Origin: JAAYXS01 sp043820985
GTDB lineage: Bacteria; Planctomycetota; Phycisphaerae; UBA1845; Fen-1342
NCBI GenBank assembly: GCA_043820985.1
Contig: JBDRDH010000161.1
Coordinates: forward strand, 1 to 27,576
Length of the DNA stretch: 27,576 nucleotides
Direction of reading: 5' to 3'
In this document: piece by piece, positions 16,001-24,025 of the stretch
Layout: each line of letters starts with the position of its first letter
How positions within the stretch are numbered: the first letter of the stretch is position 1
Made by a program: the position numbers and the translations under genes
Notes under the pieces: generated by a model
Database searches by the model: none
Told to the model about the DNA's origin: nothing
What the model saw: only the letters and a program-made list of their open reading frames with translations

Positions 16001-16390
16001 TCACGAGCGCGCCGGGGTCGGGGTACTCGGCGCCTCGCCCTTCCGGTCGTGCTTGACCCAATTGACGATTGAGACGTGCACGTTGGCTTCGCCGGACCAG
16101 GGCTGGTTATCGACCGCCTCGACGATCGTACCGGTCTTGACGATATGGTCGAGGCCGCCCTCACGGGACTTGTTGTTGCGGACGTTCTGCGTGCCGACCA
16201 AGCCGGCACGGCCGGCGACCGGATCGTCGGGCGTGCACACGGGCAGGTGATCGTGTGCCAGCCGGAACCAGTAAACGCAATAGTCGGCCATGCCCGGCAC
16301 GGCCTTGTACGTCCTGCGAACGGCGTTGACGTAATCGGTGCCGCGCTCGAGCTTGAGCCGCTTGGTGCCGAGGAACGGCGGATTGCCCAC
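16001..16390 (-). pseudogene. fragment of a type IIG (MmeI-like) DNA methyltransferase
   Basis: The 130 residues contain GNPPFLGTKRLK, the NPPF motif IV of N6-adenine methyltransferases. They continue with DYCVYWFRLAHD, GLVGTQNVRNNKSREGGL and WSGEANVHVSIVNWVK, the run characteristic of the MmeI-like type IIG restriction-modification family, as I recall it. Those proteins have around 900 residues or more. Here the N-terminal nuclease and SAM-binding motif I are missing, and the sequence diverges after IVNWVK. The frame remains open upstream toward 16420 without homologous sequence. The divergent radical SAM gene starts about 65 bases away, so an intervening stretch was deleted. It is a relic of a restriction-modification gene. 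Confidence 0.7.
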
Positions 16391-16455
16391 GGCGCGTGGT
16401 CCGTGGAAATACGCTAAACTATTACATTGCTTTTCTTCGTTGGAGTGATTGGGCC

Positions 16456-18315
16456 ATGGAACTTCCTCGTCGTGAACGGGGTGATGAACTGCTGAGACCG
16501 GGCGAGCTGCTCGGGCTGCGGCAGCGCTTGCGGAACATCGCCCGCCGGCACGACCTCACGACCGTGATCGCCTGCGCATTCGACCAGCGCACGCGGATGT
16601 TGCCGTTCATCTACGCGGATACACGTATGGCGCCGGCCGGCGTGCGGGCCATCGGGGCGGCGATGCTCGATTGCGGGTTCGACAAGACCCGCATCGTGCT
16701 CCAGCAGTGGAATCGGAACTTCCGTCCATCGCGGATGCGCCTGGACGGACGCATGCCCGACATCTTCATGGTTTCGAGCATGCAGATCCACTCGGCCCAG
16801 TGCGAGGCCCTGATCCGCGACGCGGGCCAGATCGATCCGGTCCACCGCCCGCTGATCATCGCCGGCGGGCCGAAAACCATCTACGAACCGTGGGACGTCT
16901 TCAGCCCGGACCCGCTCGACCCGTGGGGCGCGGATGTCGCGGTCACCGGCGAAGAGTACGTCCTGCTGAGCCTGCTGGAGGTTCTGCTGTCGATTCGGGC
17001 GGACGACGAGTCGCTGCGCTCGACGTTCGTGCGGGTTCGTAACAGTGGCATCCTCGACGACATCCCCGGACTGGTGTACGCACGGACCGATCGCGAAGGC
17101 GTGGCGGAGGAGCTGATCGACACGGGCATCCAACGTCTGGTGGGCGACCTCGATGAGCTACCGCACCCGGTGCTGGGATACCAACTGCTCGAACCGCCGA
17201 GCAGGAAGGCCACGTTGGCCTCGCAGCCGCTCCCGGCGAGCCGGATTCGCAAGTACAGCCCGATCGGCTCGCTGGTCCTGACGCTGGGGTGCAAGTTCGC
17301 TTGCCCGTATTGCCCGATCCCGGCGTACAACCAGCGGCAATACCGCGTCAAGAGCGGACAGCGCATCGCCATGGAGATGGCTCGGCTGGGGCGCGAGTAC
17401 GGCCTGCGCTACTTCTTCGGGGCGGACGACAACTTTTTTAACAACGAAGAGCGTACGCTGGAGATCCTGGAAACGCTGGCAAGCGCCGAAATCGACAGCG
17501 TCTCGCTGCGCAAGAAGATCCGTTGGGGCACCGAGGTCACCGTTCACGACACGCTGAAGCTCAAGGAGTACCTTCCGCTCGCTCGACACGCCGGAATCCG
17601 TGCGTTGTGGCTCGGCGTCGAGGACGTGACCGGCACGCTGATCAGGAAGGGCCAGAGCGTCGACAAGACCACCGAAGCATTCCACTTGTTGCAGAAACAC
17701 GGCATCTGCGCGATGCCGATGATGATGCACCACGACGCGCAGCCGCTGGTTACGCGGGGACCGAGACCCTACGGGCTCCTCAACCAGGCGCGGTTGCTGC
17801 GGCAAGCCGGGGCGATCAGCTTGCAGGTTCTGATGATTACACCCGCGACCGGCTCGAAGCTGTACGCCGAGGCGTTTACGTCGGGTCTGGCGTACGAGAG
17901 CGTCGGTGGCCGGCGGGTCGAGTCATACATGATCGACGCCAATTACGTTGTCGCCTCCGAGCACAAACAGCCCTGGAAGAAACAGCTCAACATCATGGCG
18001 GCGTACCTGTACTTCTACAATCCGCCACGCTTCCTGCTCGCGCTGGTGCGTCCCAAGAGCAAGCTCTACCTCGCCGACGCCCTCATGCAGTTGCGCGGCA
18101 TGTTCGGCGTCGTGCAGACGGTCCGGCGGACTCTGGGCTGGGCTGTCCGCCTGATGTGCGGGAACATCCAGCGGAAGACCACCGTGCCCGCCAGCCGAAT
18201 CCCGATGCGCGGCGCGGACGGAGCGCCGGCCAGCCACGCCCTCCCCGGCACACCCCCGGCCGAACTCGTTCAGTTGAACGTGAAATCCACGGCGCGGTCG
18301 CGCGCGGGGAGCTAA
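16456..18315 (+). CDS. radical SAM protein with a putative B12-binding-like N-terminal region
   Basis: The product is 619 residues from the ATG at 16456, with TTGGAGTG 9 or so bases upstream; the frame extends to 16396 but without a better site. The radical SAM cluster motif CKFACPYC gives C279, C283 and C286. Residues 40-200 have an alternating strand/helix pattern (TTVIACAF, DIFMVSSMQIHSAQ, PLIIAGGPK) like the B12-binding fold of methylthiotransferase/BchE-type enzymes, but no DxHxxG cobalamin motif is visible. After the barrel, a region with YFYNPPRFLLALVR and a basic, Pro-rich tail follow. The substrate is unknown. It is not in an obvious operon, being flanked by a relic on one side and a convergent gene on the other. 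Hopanoid, pigment or lipid modification are possible by analogy only. Confidence 0.85.
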   Translation: MELPRRERGDELLRPGELLGLRQRLRNIARRHDLTTVIACAFDQRTRMLPFIYADTRMAPAGVRAIGAAMLDCGFDKTRIVLQQWNRNFRPSRMRLDGRMPDIFMVSSMQIHSAQCEALIRDAGQIDPVHRPLIIAGGPKTIYEPWDVFSPDPLDPWGADVAVTGEEYVLLSLLEVLLSIRADDESLRSTFVRVRNSGILDDIPGLVYARTDREGVAEELIDTGIQRLVGDLDELPHPVLGYQLLEPPSRKATLASQPLPASRIRKYSPIGSLVLTLGCKFACPYCPIPAYNQRQYRVKSGQRIAMEMARLGREYGLRYFFGADDNFFNNEERTLEILETLASAEIDSVSLRKKIRWGTEVTVHDTLKLKEYLPLARHAGIRALWLGVEDVTGTLIRKGQSVDKTTEAFHLLQKHGICAMPMMMHHDAQPLVTRGPRPYGLLNQARLLRQAGAISLQVLMITPATGSKLYAEAFTSGLAYESVGGRRVESYMIDANYVVASEHKQPWKKQLNIMAAYLYFYNPPRFLLALVRPKSKLYLADALMQLRGMFGVVQTVRRTLGWAVRLMCGNIQRKTTVPASRIPMRGADGAPASHALPGTPPAELVQLNVKSTARSRAGS

Positions 18316-18590
18316 TCCTTGTACCGGGTATTGAATTCCTCGGCGGACTGTGTGCGGCGGGCCTTTTCCGCGGGGTCCATCTTGCCGAGGAACCATTTGT
18401 GGTCGTAGGAGTTCAGCACCTCATCGAACTTGGCCTGCAGTGCCTCGGCGGCCGCGATGCGATCAGGTTTGCCAGACTCGTGGGCCTCCTCGATCAACTC
18501 TTTCAGGGCCATGGTTTGGGCGCTAGCTGAGCCAACGAGGGCCTAGACGGCCGCCAGGCATATGAGATTGGTAAGCGTGTGACGTTTCAT
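18312..18590 (-). pseudogene. small exported protein with an in-frame TAG inside its signal peptide
   Basis: Reading from the ATG at 18590 (AAGAAGGA upstream) gives MKRHTLTNLICLAAV, then TAG at 18545-18543, then ALVGSASAQTMALKELIEE and on to a stop at 18312. Joined across the TAG, the sequence is a textbook signal peptide with an ASA cleavage site near residue 24, followed by a roughly 68-residue helical, charged mature part. An internal ATG at 18512 (codon 27) could start a 66-residue cytoplasmic form, but no ribosome-binding site precedes it. The gene lies 45 bases after the NrfD-type gene on the same strand and could be the last gene of that operon. A nonsense mutation, a sequencing error or recoding would all explain the TAG. 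I do not recognise the family. Confidence 0.65.
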
Positions 18591-18635
18591 GATGACGCTA
18601 ATCCTTCTTTGACCGCCAGACGCGGAAATACCGTT

Positions 18636-19880
18636 CTACTCCGCCGCGGCATGGTCGGTTTTTGCATCAGCATTTTGCCCGTAGCATTTCTCGTATGTCA
18701 GTTCGCCGGCGAGCACTGGCACGGAAATCCGCACGAAAATCGTGTATAGCAATAACCCGAAAGCCCAGATTCCCAGACAGACCAGCACCTCGCGCAGCGT
18801 GGGCATATATTCCACGATCTCGCCCAGCGGGGTCGGGATGAACGCCGGCACGATCAGGCCCATGCCCTTCTCGATCCAGATCCCGACGATCGCCAGCACG
18901 CAGGCCGTGTTGAGCGTTCGCAGCGCCCGCGACGCCGGCAGCACGAGCAGCGTCATCGTGATCAGGTCGAACGCGACCGCCGTCCAGATCCACGGCACCA
19001 GGCCGTGCCGGCCTTCCAGCCCCAGATAGAGATAGCTGGCCGACGCCACGTGCGCCGAATCGGTGTAGAACTCGGTGAACAGCTCGCACCCCAGCAGGAA
19101 CACGTTGATCAGCATCGCCACCTGCATGATCCGCCGCAACGAATAGAGCACGTCGTCACTGACCTTGTGCGCCGTGAAATGCCGCACAATTTGTAGCGTC
19201 AGGATGATGAACGCCGGGCCGGCGGCGAACGCGCTGGCCAGGAACCGCGGCGCAATGATGGCCGAGTTCCAGAACGGCCGCCCGCCGAGGCCGACGTACA
19301 AAAACGCCGTCACGGTGTGAATGCTGATCGCCCAGACGATCGCGATGAAGACGAACGGCACGTAGAAGGCTTTCGACGGCTCGCGTCCGCGATACGCCGA
19401 GTAGATCAGATAGCCGCAGATGTGCAGATTCAGCAGCAGATAGCCGTCGAGCGCGATCACGTCCCACGTGAGCATCGACATCGGGAAGTTGAAGCGCCAT
19501 AGTATGTGGATGAAGCGGTCGGGCCGGCCGAGATCGACTGTCACGAACAGCAGGCACATGATGATCACCGCGACCGCCAGCAGTTCGCCGAAGATCACCA
19601 CGTCGTGCATGTGCATGTTGCGGTAGACGTAGACCGGGATGACCAGCATCGCCGCCGCCGCCGCGAGTCCGACCAGATAGGTGAAGTTGGCGATATACAG
19701 TCCCCACGAAACCTGGTCGGTCATTCCGGTGGTGACCAGGCCATACACCAACTGCTGACAGTAGGCATACACCCCGAGCAAGGTTATGATCGTCAGAATC
19801 ATCAACCACAGGTGATAACGCCAGTCGCCCACGAAGCTGAGCCGTACACACTGCCAGAGGAAGCTGAAATAACGCTTCAC
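18636..19880 (-). CDS. NrfD/DsrP-type membrane subunit
   Basis: The product is 414 residues with about ten hydrophobic helices. Characteristic stretches include SWGLYIANFTYLVGL, VTVDLGRPDRFIHILW and WDVIALDGYLLLN, which mark the NrfD/PsrC/DsrP (polysulfide reductase-like) family. These proteins exchange electrons between membrane quinones and a partner Fe-S protein. The start is GTG at 19880, overlapping the stop of the ferredoxin gene (GTGA), so translation is coupled. GGGGGT lies 7 bases upstream. Its partners, the Fe-S protein and the tetraheme cytochrome, are encoded directly upstream. No catalytic molybdenum subunit, HdrD/DsrK or nitrite reductase is in the window, so substrate and direction are open. 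Confidence 0.9.
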   Translation of the reverse strand: MKRYFSFLWQCVRLSFVGDWRYHLWLMILTIITLLGVYAYCQQLVYGLVTTGMTDQVSWGLYIANFTYLVGLAAAAAMLVIPVYVYRNMHMHDVVIFGELLAVAVIIMCLLFVTVDLGRPDRFIHILWRFNFPMSMLTWDVIALDGYLLLNLHICGYLIYSAYRGREPSKAFYVPFVFIAIVWAISIHTVTAFLYVGLGGRPFWNSAIIAPRFLASAFAAGPAFIILTLQIVRHFTAHKVSDDVLYSLRRIMQVAMLINVFLLGCELFTEFYTDSAHVASASYLYLGLEGRHGLVPWIWTAVAFDLITMTLLVLPASRALRTLNTACVLAIVGIWIEKGMGLIVPAFIPTPLGEIVEYMPTLREVLVCLGIWAFGLLLYTIFVRISVPVLAGELTYEKCYGQNADAKTDHAAAE

Positions 19881-20869
19881 GCTTTACCCCCGGGTGTCAC
19901 GGGTGCGATAGGTTCGTGATAACGACTGCCGCGCTCATCGAAGTAGTAGAAGAAGCGTGGCACGGTGCCGACGTCTTCTTTCAGAATGTATACGCGCTTG
20001 TGCTTAAGGATATAGGCCACCTCGCTCTCGGGATCGCGCACGTTGCCGAACTTGCGCGACCCGGTCGGGCAGACTTCAACGCACGCCGGTAAACGCCCGA
20101 CGCGCGTGCGGTGCAGACAGTACGTGCACTTCTCCATCACACCCTTCTGGCGTGGACGATTCGATAAATACGCCATGTCCGGATTGAGCTCGCCTTCCGG
20201 TATCTGCGGGGCGGCAAAATTGAAGCGCCGGGCCCAGTAGGGACAGGCTGCTTCGCAATAGCGGCAGCCGATGCACCAGTCGTAATCGATGACCGTGATC
20301 CCGTCCGGCTCCTGCCAGGTCGCTTCGGTTGGACAGACCTTCACACAGGGCGGCTTGGCGCACTGGTGGCACTGCACCGGCATGTAGTACTTGTCTTCGC
20401 TGGGCACCAGCGGTGGCTCATAGTGGTGATCCGAAGTCTCGAGGTTGATGCTGCCTTTTTCCATCTGCAGGACGCGGATGTACTGGATCTCCGGCGCCCG
20501 CGACTGGTTGTTCTCCTTCACGCAGGCGTAGACACACTTGCGACACCCAATGCAGCGGCTGAGGTTCAGACCGTACACGAATTCGACACCCTCCAGCGGC
20601 GGCGGATCCTGCAAGTTCGTTGTCACCCCATGCCGCGACTTGACCTGATGCTCGATCCGTTCGAAGACGGCGCGCTTGTCCTCCGGCGTCATCTCCTTGT
20701 AGTGCTTCTGGAGAAACTCCGCGAGCGACGGGATGTCGCCTTCGGGAAGGTCCCGTAGCGGCGAGAGCGCCGCGGCAACCGCCGACACTCCCGCGACAGC
20801 CGCGGCTCCCTTGCGGAGAAACCCGCGTCTCGTCAGCTCGGGAGATTGGCCTGGCTCCGGCGTGCTCAT
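19877..20869 (-). CDS. Tat-exported ferredoxin-like Fe-S subunit (NrfC/DsrO type)
   Basis: The ATG at 20869 is preceded by GAGGAGG at a 7-base spacing and overlaps the stop of the cytochrome gene by one base (TGATG). The TTG three bases earlier is less likely. The 330-residue product starts with a twin-arginine signal (TRRGFLRKGAAAVAGVSAV). Four cysteine clusters follow: CIGCRKCVYAC, CHQCAKPPCVKVCP, CIGCRYCEAACPYW and CTYC...CVEVCPTG, giving four cubane-type centres as in NrfC, DsrO and HybA. It would transfer electrons in the periplasm between the cytochrome and the NrfD-type subunit. It is the middle gene of a tight three-gene operon. Confidence 0.92.
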   Translation of the reverse strand: MSTPEPGQSPELTRRGFLRKGAAAVAGVSAVAAALSPLRDLPEGDIPSLAEFLQKHYKEMTPEDKRAVFERIEHQVKSRHGVTTNLQDPPPLEGVEFVYGLNLSRCIGCRKCVYACVKENNQSRAPEIQYIRVLQMEKGSINLETSDHHYEPPLVPSEDKYYMPVQCHQCAKPPCVKVCPTEATWQEPDGITVIDYDWCIGCRYCEAACPYWARRFNFAAPQIPEGELNPDMAYLSNRPRQKGVMEKCTYCLHRTRVGRLPACVEVCPTGSRKFGNVRDPESEVAYILKHKRVYILKEDVGTVPRFFYYFDERGSRYHEPIAPVTPGGKA

Positions 20870-21579
20870 CAACCGTCCTCCTCGGTATCGTCGATAGCGG
20901 ACTGCGGCTCCTCCGCATCGCCACTCATCCCAGGTTGGTCATGAATCCTGAGCGGATTCCTGCCGGGTATGTGTTTGATCGGGGACTGCTTTCCCATGCG
21001 CAGGGTGTTCGGTGGTGGGGCTGGTCGCATCGGTGGAAATGGTGGCCGGTGCGGATCGTGACACTCGATGCATTTCAGCCGCATCAGCGGGCCGCGCCGC
21101 GTGTCCCAATATCCATTGGAGCGGCCGTGCACGCCGTGCTGCCAGTCGCGATATACCGGTCCGTGGCACTTTGAACATAGTAGCTGCGGCTGGTCATAGG
21201 GGATTTTGTCGCCCTTATCGTCGACGAACGCATCTCGATCATCGGGATGATGGCAACTCAGGCAGCGGTCGTTGATACCGTGCTTGAGTATAATCTGGTG
21301 GTGTAGCACTAGCATGTTGGTTGTGTACGTCTGGGGAGGGAACAACCTATGACAATCACTGCACCGATAGGTGCGGCTCCCCAGCATGATGTTCGGCGCC
21401 AGGGTTGGCTGACGCACGGTCACTGGGTCCACCGCCCACCGCGGTACGAGGGACGCTGTCGCAACCGGACTGTCAAACCGCCAGGGGACACCCAGCAGCA
21501 GAGCGGCGAGCGCGAAGAGCACAAGCGGAATAAGGAAGGTTTTTACAGTTCCTTGGCTTGGATCCGGTCTATTCGACAT
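20869..21579 (-). CDS. membrane-anchored tetraheme cytochrome c
   Basis: The 236-residue product has an uncleaved-looking N-terminal helix (FLIPLVLFALAALLLGVPW) and four CxxCH haem-binding motifs: CSDCH, CLSCH, CSKCH and CIECH. Additional histidines (LHHQIILKHG, WQHGVHG) could be distal ligands. It is longer than the triheme DsrJ subunit and shorter than pentaheme NrfB, so assignment to either is uncertain. The C-terminal 60 residues are Pro-rich then acidic. It is the first gene of the operon with the Fe-S and NrfD-type subunits. An FNR-like promoter lies upstream at 21644-21686. Confidence 0.88.
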   Translation of the reverse strand: MSNRPDPSQGTVKTFLIPLVLFALAALLLGVPWRFDSPVATASLVPRWAVDPVTVRQPTLAPNIMLGSRTYRCSDCHRLFPPQTYTTNMLVLHHQIILKHGINDRCLSCHHPDDRDAFVDDKGDKIPYDQPQLLCSKCHGPVYRDWQHGVHGRSNGYWDTRRGPLMRLKCIECHDPHRPPFPPMRPAPPPNTLRMGKQSPIKHIPGRNPLRIHDQPGMSGDAEEPQSAIDDTEEDG

Positions 21580-21612
21580 GAAGCGTCACTCGCCAGGCGA
21601 TGGGTCTCCCCG

Positions 21613-21630
21613 CGCGGGAGCGCCCCCGCG
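21613..21630. promoter_or_regulatory. GC hairpin in the leader of the cytochrome operon
   Basis: CGCGGG and CCCGCG form a perfect six-pair stem with a six-base loop. It lies between the predicted transcription start (about 21638) and the cytochrome start codon, so it would be in the 5' leader. No U-tract follows, so it is not a clear terminator. Confidence 0.3.
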
Positions 21631-21643
21631 AGAGGATATTGGT

Positions 21644-21686
21644 CTTATAACATGGCCTGCATTGTATCGCACTTGATCCAGGTCAA
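21644..21686 (-). promoter_or_regulatory. FNR/DNR-type activator box and -10 element for the cytochrome operon
   Basis: TTGAT-CCAG-GTCAA lies at 21673-21686, extended to ACTTGAT...GTCAAGT. On the - strand TATAAG at 21649-21644 is a good -10. The start it predicts (about 21637) puts the palindrome centre at about -42, the standard class II position for FNR/CRP activators. The same architecture of palindrome occurs at 26839-26852. Confidence 0.6.
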
Positions 21687-21929
21687 GTCATGGGGATTTT
21701 TGCGCAAATGTTCTCGCACCGAGACAAGCGTTTTGGGCGCGTCTGTTCCGTGGTCTACACGGCAGTGTTACAGAGTCAGGATGTCTAGTAATACAGCAGA
21801 AGTTCCGCATGCACTCCTGGTGCTGTTGAGAAATGGTACACACCGCAGCACATAGCCTGAAATAAGTTCGACTGACGAGATGCTGAGTGAGGGGGTGGCC
21901 CAGGATCAGCGAGCCTACGGCACCCAGAG

Positions 21930-22583
21930 TTATACTCCAAAGAGAGATCGGAACCACCCGACAAAAGCCGCCGCATGGGGGGAACAAGGATCAAGGAGGC
22001 GTTCCATCACGGCGTTGTGCAATGGTCGTCCAGGTGGATCCTGCCATGCCAACCAAGTGTGGATCTTCGCTTTGTCAGCATGCATATCCTTATATGGAGC
22101 CCCCAAAGCTCGCGCCTTGTCGCGGGCGGATTCCGCATACTTCAATACAGGATTACTATCATCGGGCACTAGGTAAGTAAGAAATGTCTCCATCATGCCA
22201 TGCGATTGGTTATCTGGCATCAACCATACGCCGAGCTTCAAGCCAGCTTTGTTCTCACGGATCAAACCCGCAGCCGGTAATTCATCAGGAAGCTCGGGGA
22301 AGCTCCCGAGGCATCGATTTCGAAGATTGGACCATTTGTGCTTCGCATTCTCATTCGCGTCAGCGATGATGCCCAGGGCCTTTAAGCCGGATGTCTTAAG
22401 CTCGACTTCGATAAAACCTGGTTTGGCCATATTCTCAAAGCCGCCACAAGGATCTATTTCGACGATCCATGTTTCGCGATTCTCGCCCCAAGGAATCCCA
22501 TTGGCTTCAATCACCTCGGGGATGACTCGTTTGTCTTCTTCACCCTCTACGAGGAGCTTCCTGGAGGGATTTCGTCTTGCCAT
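21930..22583 (-). CDS. DUF3226 TOPRIM-like protein
   Basis: The product is 217 residues. LLVEGEEDKRVI near the N-terminus (Glu13) resembles the TOPRIM catalytic-Glu strand. LGIIADAN (Asp75) sits where the first acidic pair would be, and GVWLMPDNQSHGMMETFL (118-135) is, as I recall, the signature of DUF3226. These features suggest a metal-dependent nuclease or nucleotidyl-transfer fold. The gene begins 2 bases after the stop of the ATPase gene, with GAGGT just upstream, so the two are translated together. ATPase plus TOPRIM-like pairs occur in OLD, Gabija and PARIS defence systems. A nuclease or toxin role for this one is inference. The C-terminal quarter ends with WFRSLFGV. Confidence 0.8.
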   Translation of the reverse strand: MARRNPSRKLLVEGEEDKRVIPEVIEANGIPWGENRETWIVEIDPCGGFENMAKPGFIEVELKTSGLKALGIIADANENAKHKWSNLRNRCLGSFPELPDELPAAGLIRENKAGLKLGVWLMPDNQSHGMMETFLTYLVPDDSNPVLKYAESARDKARALGAPYKDMHADKAKIHTWLAWQDPPGRPLHNAVMERLLDPCSPHAAAFVGWFRSLFGV

Positions 22584-22585
22584 GC

Positions 22586-23692
22586 CTAGCGCACCTCGGT
22601 TCCGCGCTCGGCAGCTACCACAATCTCTTGCTCGTTGTAGGCAACAGCGCGGTGCTCATCTCGCTCGAGTCGCTGAATCGTCACATCGCTGCCCTCACTG
22701 ACGTCGGCACGCGAGATGGCGGCCAGACTATCGACCGCGTCGCCACTGTGTGTCGTCGCAAACACCTGCACGTTCAGGCGGATGGCTGTCTCACTGACCA
22801 ACTTCCACATGTCGGACATCACACCAAAGTGCAGGCCTGTATCAATTTCATCGACCAGGAGCACACCGTTTTCTGCATGTACCAGCGCAAGCGCCAATCC
22901 AAGCATGCGCCAGATTCCATCGCCCAAGCTCCCGATCGGGATGCGCTGATCGACGCCGGCACACTTGACGACGATTCCACCTCTCTCCCCTGGATAGCCT
23001 CGAGAGAAGCGGGCTCCCTTGCTTGTCGTTGCGATACGCTCGATCGTTGGTTCGATGGTCTTGAGGGCCTGGATAACGCGATCTTCTTCAGGTTTCAGAA
23101 CAACGTTCTCATACAGAGAAACAATCTCATCCGGCGACATGGATGCCGTGGTGATGTACCGCGTACTCAGCATCGATTCATCCGGTGTGCTTCGAAGTCT
23201 TCGCGTAACGTCAGACGACAAGCCTCCTCGTCGACTGAGGGGGAGCTTCTCATCAACTCTCACGAAGCCCTCGCCTTTCAGGAGAAGCCCTAAGGGCCCA
23301 GTATAATCCTCTTCTTCTTCAAACAGGGGAGACTGAGAGTCCTCGTCAAACGGTCTCTCCTGGATCGTGGCGGTCAGACTTCCTCCTGTTAAGTCATTGA
23401 CTCCGCTAAGTCGAAACTCACTGCCAACCTCCATGGCATGACCGTGGAAGAGATGGCAAACGTCGACTTCTTCCCTAAGCCGGCGGTCTGACTCATCAAC
23501 CAGGCGTTCGCCACGCCTGGATAGTGCCCCCCAAATGGAACGCATGTGCCCGGTCGTGAGCATCTGTATCGCTTCCAGAACCGAGGTCTTGCCGCTGTTG
23601 TTTGTTCCAACTAGCAGATTGACACGCCCGAGATCACACATCTCGAAATGCTCAAATCCGCGAAAACCGTCAATGGTCAGATCTCGTAGCAT
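22586..23692 (-). CDS. ABC/SMC-like AAA ATPase paired with DUF3226
   Basis: The ATG at 23692 is used because MLRDLTIDGFRGF is the usual start of this family and GAGG lies 11 bases upstream; the frame reaches 23722. The 368-residue product has Walker A GTNNSGKTS (29-37), a signature-like GSLGDGIWRML, Walker B GVLLVDEIDTGLH and a switch histidine in FATTHSGDAV. This is the compact overlapping-lysogenization-defect (OLD)/AAA_21 type of ABC ATPase, without a long coiled coil. It is the first gene of a two-gene unit with the TOPRIM-like DUF3226 protein, and would be the sensor or regulator of that effector by analogy with PARIS and OLD systems. No other genes belong to the unit. Confidence 0.88.
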   Translation of the reverse strand: MLRDLTIDGFRGFEHFEMCDLGRVNLLVGTNNSGKTSVLEAIQMLTTGHMRSIWGALSRRGERLVDESDRRLREEVDVCHLFHGHAMEVGSEFRLSGVNDLTGGSLTATIQERPFDEDSQSPLFEEEEDYTGPLGLLLKGEGFVRVDEKLPLSRRGGLSSDVTRRLRSTPDESMLSTRYITTASMSPDEIVSLYENVVLKPEEDRVIQALKTIEPTIERIATTSKGARFSRGYPGERGGIVVKCAGVDQRIPIGSLGDGIWRMLGLALALVHAENGVLLVDEIDTGLHFGVMSDMWKLVSETAIRLNVQVFATTHSGDAVDSLAAISRADVSEGSDVTIQRLERDEHRAVAYNEQEIVVAAERGTEVR

Positions 23693-24025
23693 GGTGTCGT
23701 GATCCTCGCTACCCCGCAGCAACGCACACTGGCCAGCGGACGACCTTTATTATCTACCATAACCACCCAAGCATTCAGACTCCGCCATCACGCCCCAATC
23801 GTCTCGCTCCACATCCCCATTTATCCGTAGATGCTGAACCAGCGTAGCATGTAATGTGCGGTCTTGCCACTGTTCAAGTCTGTGAACTCAGCCACGTTGC
23901 GAAGTGTGTGCCGCTGACATATGGGAAATCGATGGTCACATCCGGCCAAGTGGAGGGAGCGGGAGCTGACGTTGGTTTAGTGTCGCGGACGATGGGCACC
24001 CTGACATTCGTGTCAGAACAGAATT
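23693..24025. promoter_or_regulatory. intergenic region upstream of the ATPase/DUF3226 pair
   Basis: No gene is supported; the + frame at 23854-24075 has no recognisable motif. An AT-rich patch on the - strand with GATAAT (23754-23749) could be the -10 of the ATPase gene. No matching -35 is visible. Confidence 0.3.

Noticed and set aside
12018..16390. A DISARM system (SNF2 helicase plus adenine methyltransferase)
   Set aside because: The methyltransferase is only a 130-residue fragment and no other DISARM gene is present.
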